Part shown: positions 61,611-64,000 of the stretch, one piece after another
Layout: each line of letters begins with the position of its first letter
How positions within the stretch are numbered: position 1 is the first letter of the stretch
Assembly (NCBI GenBank): GCA_041165405.1
Contig: JBEANL010000001.1
Coordinates: 167,809 to 231,808, forward strand
DNA from: Methylopumilus sp009926035
GTDB taxonomy: Bacteria; Pseudomonadota; Gammaproteobacteria; Burkholderiales; Methylophilaceae
DNA: 64,000 nucleotides
Direction: 5' to 3'
Notes under the pieces: generated by a model
The model's input: only the letters and a program-made list of their open reading frames with translations
Told to the model about the DNA's origin: nothing
The model's database searches: none
Translations under genes and position numbers: made by a program

Positions 61611-61640
61611 AAAAAAGGCGGCCTTTATGCCGCCTTTTTT
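61611..61640 (-). terminator. Terminator/attenuator between pstS and pstC
   Basis: AAAAAAGGCGGC (61611-61622) pairs perfectly with GCCGCCTTTTTT (61629-61640), 12 bp with a 6-base loop. Six T follow the GC core on either strand. It lies inside the pst operon, 37 bases past pstS and 52 bases before pstC. Confidence 0.9.
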
Positions 61641-61676
61641 ATTCGTTACTTACTTGCTTTATAGGCCTTTCAGTGC

Positions 61677-62675
61677 TTAGTCTTTGATGCGTTTAATTAA
61701 GTCTTCAATCTTTAAACCCACCTCATTTTTACCATCAAAGCCTGTACCCGCTTTTTTAGATTGCCAGTGTTTAGACACGGCTGCGTATTCGGTTGTGTTA
61801 AGAGGTACGTATTTTACTTCCTTAACGAGCTTCGGTGCGTTCGCTAAGTAGTACTCTACAAATGCTTTCACATCTTTATCAAAAGCTCCTTTGGTGCCGT
61901 TCACATAGATAAATAGTGGGCGAGAAAGTGGTTGGTATGTCCCATCCATCACAGTTTGTTCTGATGGCGCAACACCATTCGTTTTACCTTTAGCTACGAT
62001 AGAGACTGCGTTAAGTTTGTCTTTGTTTTCGAGATAGTATGCAAGACCAAAGTAACCCATACCGCCTTTATCACCTGACACACCTGTCACTAAGACATTG
62101 TCATCTTCAGACGCTGTGTAGTCTGAGCGTGATGATTTAGCACGACCATTAATCGCTTCTGTGAAGTAGTCAAAAGTACCTGAGTCAGCACCTGGGCCAA
62201 ATAATTTCATGGGTTGATTAGGCCATGCAGGGTTGACATCTTTCCAGTTTTTAACAGAGCTACCGGATTGCCAAATTTTATTGAGTTCATCAACGGTCAT
62301 TGTTTTTGCCCAGTCATTACCTTTATTAGTCACGACTGTTAATGCGTCATAAGCAATAGGTAATTCAATATAAGTGATACCGTATTCAGCGCATGCATCC
62401 ATTTCTTTTTTGGAAATCGGACGGGATGCATTTGAAATCATCGTTTCACCGCGACAGAATTTTTTAAAGCCACCACCTGTACCTGAAACACCGACAGTCA
62501 CTTTAGTGCCTGTTTTCTTTTGGAAGTCTTCGGCAACCGCTTCAGTAATTGGGTAAACCGTAGAAGAACCATCAATCGCAATCGTTTTGTCCGCTGCGTT
62601 GATGCTGTATGAGAAAGTAAAGGTTGAAGCAACTAAAGCTGCTAAACCTAAGCTCTTGATTTTGTTAGATTTCAT
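61677..62675 (-). CDS. pstS: Phosphate-binding periplasmic protein PstS
   Basis: A 332-residue binding protein. The signal peptide ends near INA (about residue 27). Phosphate-loop elements are AIDGSSTVYPITEAVAEDF, GVSGTGGGFKKFCRGE, ISNASRPISKKE and the GPGADSGTFDYFTEAI segment. AGGAG lies 8 bases before the ATG. A consensus Pho box is upstream, so expression should be induced by phosphate starvation through PhoB. Confidence 0.97.
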   Translation of the reverse strand: MKSNKIKSLGLAALVASTFTFSYSINAADKTIAIDGSSTVYPITEAVAEDFQKKTGTKVTVGVSGTGGGFKKFCRGETMISNASRPISKKEMDACAEYGITYIELPIAYDALTVVTNKGNDWAKTMTVDELNKIWQSGSSVKNWKDVNPAWPNQPMKLFGPGADSGTFDYFTEAINGRAKSSRSDYTASEDDNVLVTGVSGDKGGMGYFGLAYYLENKDKLNAVSIVAKGKTNGVAPSEQTVMDGTYQPLSRPLFIYVNGTKGAFDKDVKAFVEYYLANAPKLVKEVKYVPLNTTEYAAVSKHWQSKKAGTGFDGKNEVGLKIEDLIKRIKD

Positions 62676-62717
62676 TAAAGGCTCCTGGATTTGTTTTAAG
62701 TTATTGAATCTGGAGTA

Positions 62718-62751
62718 AGTGTATGGATTTATTGTGACAGATATATGACAG
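62718..62751 (-). promoter_or_regulatory. Pho box and promoter of pstS
   Basis: The minus strand reads CTGTCAT-ATAT-CTGTCAC (62751-62734), two perfect 7-base repeats in the 11-base phase of a PhoB site. After 10 bases comes TACACT (62723-62718) as -10, the usual Pho-promoter spacing. The pstS ATG is 42 bases further on. Confidence 0.93.
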
Positions 62752-62807
62752 AAAATTAAGTAGCCATTTAAATGTATAATTCATTGTTTTAATGGATAAA
62801 AAAGTTC

Positions 62808-63912
62808 ATGGACGCAGAAACCCTCAACATGATTCAGTACCGACTCGATGGATTAAATGAACGCCATCAGGCACTTAGGGGGTATCTTTGACTTTGACGT
62901 CAAAAAGTCTCGCTTAGATCAAATTTCAAAGGAGCTTGAAGATCCCTCTATTTGGAATGATCAAGCTAAAAGTCAAACCTTAGGCAAAGAAAAGCGTGAG
63001 CTCGACTTTATTGTGAATGGACTTGAGACGCTTGCGATGAATTTGAAAGATCAGTGTGAATTATTTGAATTAGCTCGCATTGAAAATGATGATGAGACGC
63101 TTAAGGTGGTTTTAGAGGAGAGTGACACTTTAGAAAAAAGTGTCGAGGCGATGGAATTTCGCCGAATGTTTTCCCATCCCATGGATGCGAACAACTGCTT
63201 CATTAACTTTCAGTCAGGCAGTGGCGGTACTGAAGCGCAAGACTGGGCGAATATGCTTCTTCGCATGTATATAAGGTATGGAGAGCGAAAAGGTTTTAAG
63301 GTAGAAGTGCTTGATATTTCAGATGGAGATATCGCCGGCATTAAAAGTGCCACATTAAAAATATCTGGCGATTATGCTTTTGGGCATTTAAGAACCGAAA
63401 CGGGCGTGCATCGATTGGTTCGTAAGTCCCCCTTTGATTCAGGCAATAGACGTCATACATCTTTTGCAAGTGTGCAGGTATATCCTGAGGTGGATGATTC
63501 GATTGAAGTCGATATCAATCCAGCGGATTTAAGAATTGATACTTTCAGAGCTTCAGGGGCTGGAGGGCAACATATCAATAAGACTGACTCAGCGGTTCGT
63601 ATTACGCACATCCCAACCAATACGGTGGTGCAATGTCAGGATGATCGATCACAACATCGCAACAAAGCAGAAGCGATGAATATGTTACGCGCACAACTTT
63701 ATGCGTTAGAGTTAAATAAACGTAACGAAGAAAAGCAAGCATTAGAAGATGCTAAAACAGATATAGGTTGGGGACATCAAATTCGAAGTTATGTGCTTGA
63801 TCAATCGCGCATCAAAGATTTACGTACAAATGTTGAAGTTGGAAATACGCAAGGTGTGCTTGATGGCGACCTTGATCCATTTATTAGTGAAAGTTTAAAG
63901 CAGGGAGTATAA
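62808..63912 (+). CDS. prfB: Peptide chain release factor 2 (programmed +1 frameshift)
   Basis: RF2 recognises UGA and UAA. Translation starts at ATG 62808 (MDAETLNMIQYRLDGLNE), meets an in-frame TGA at 62889-62891 after 27 codons, and continues +1 at GAC 62890 to give 367 residues. The second frame contains the anticodon-like SPF motif (RKSPFDSGNRRHTSF) and the catalytic GGQ at residues 252-254. The frame starting at 62857 is not a separate gene. lysS follows, as in E. coli. Confidence 0.97.
62877..62892 (+). other. RF2 programmed frameshift site
   Basis: AGG GGG TAT CTT TGA C, identical to the classic E. coli site. AGGGGG acts as an internal Shine-Dalgarno three bases before the slippery CTT, and the weak TGA-C stop makes the shift depend on RF2 level, giving autoregulation. 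Confidence 0.97.
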
Positions 63913-63915
63913 AAG

Positions 63916-64000
63916 TTGTCACAAGAAAATCAACCCATAGAGCAAAATGAAAATCACGTCATTCAAGAGCGACGTGAAAAATTAAAAAAAATAAGAGAAG
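63916..64000 (+). CDS. lysS: Lysyl-tRNA synthetase, N-terminal part (3' truncated)
   Basis: The frame opens with TTG at 63916, 8 bases after AGGGAG, and runs off the window after 28 codons. The visible peptide (MSQENQPIEQNENHVIQERR followed by EKLKKIRE) matches the basic N-terminal helix of class II LysRS, compare RREKLANLRE in E. coli LysS. The prfB-lysS order gives most of the support. Catalytic motifs are outside the window. Confidence 0.85.
   Translation, partial: MSQENQPIEQNENHVIQERREKLKKIRE

Noticed and set aside
62857..62889. Separate start of RF2 at 62857
   Set aside because: The AGGGGGTATCTTTGAC site and the upstream 27-codon frame show a programmed frameshift, so the gene starts at 62808 and is not broken.
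1..64000. Search for CRISPR arrays, insertion sequences, prophage, integron and toxin-antitoxin genes
   Set aside because: No regularly spaced repeats, transposase, integrase or terminal repeats were seen; nearly all genes are conserved housekeeping genes in normal order.

Overview
The window is an AT-rich, gene-dense bacterial chromosome segment with about 69 protein genes, two tRNAs, no insertion sequence, no prophage and no CRISPR array. No stretch over 300 bases lacks a gene. The gene content and order point to a betaproteobacterium: lolB-ispE-tRNA-Gln-prs-rplY-pth-ychF, carA-carB-greA, hrcA-hemH beside nadK-recN-fur-bamE-dapB, prfB-lysS, and HrcA together with RpoH. Low GC, very short gaps and an Entner-Doudoroff edd-eda pair fit a streamlined Methylophilaceae methylotroph (OM43 / Methylopumilus-like). 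That placement is an inference from context; no 16S gene is present.

Layout. 1-4.3 kb: the end of a uroporphyrinogen methyltransferase gene, an OmpR/EnvZ-type two-component pair, a secreted EF-hand protein, a FemAB-like protein and tRNA-Met. 4.4-11.1 kb (minus): ychF, pth, rplY, prs, tRNA-Gln, ispE, lolB and a TPR protein. 11.3-16.1 kb (plus): a Gld-type ABC exporter set with a DUF4340 gene, then mutM. 16.1-24.6 kb (minus): a sodium:solute symporter, ubiB-ubiJ-ubiE, DUF971, rpoH and ftsX-ftsE-ftsY. 24.7-29.0 kb (plus): a pair of M16 peptidases, rsmD, coaD, a ferredoxin and gloA. 29.0-33.8 kb (minus): grpE-dnaK-dnaJ with waaC upstream. 33.9-37.0 kb (plus): edd, eda and a HAD phosphatase. 37.0-43.2 kb (minus): waaF, hldE, gmhA and hldD for LPS heptose, then hemH and hrcA. 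43.4-58.6 kb is mostly plus: nadK, recN, (fur minus), bamE, dapB, carAB, greA, a DUF4149 gene, (yhbY minus), rlmE, ftsH, folP and glmM. 58.6-62.7 kb (minus): pstSCAB and a small membrane protein. 62.8-64 kb (plus): prfB with its programmed frameshift and the start of lysS.

How it works together. The heat-shock circuit is the most coherent theme. The window holds both regulators (rpoH, hrcA), the chaperone operon with a clear sigma-32 promoter, and ftsH, whose protease is known to degrade RpoH. A near-perfect CIRCE operator sits in front of rpoH itself, so HrcA probably represses the heat-shock sigma factor. A second theme is RNA-level control in very short gaps. Hairpin plus U-tract elements lie only a few bases before the start codons of pth, dnaJ, greA and folP, and another separates pstS from pstC. 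The carA leader combines a consensus promoter, a terminator-like hairpin and a second hairpin that covers the Shine-Dalgarno sequence. A textbook Pho box precedes pstS.

Most of the window is conserved housekeeping. The parts most worth pursuing are the CIRCE-rpoH link, the carA leader, the start-abutting hairpins, the EF-hand protein and the Gld-like transporter.
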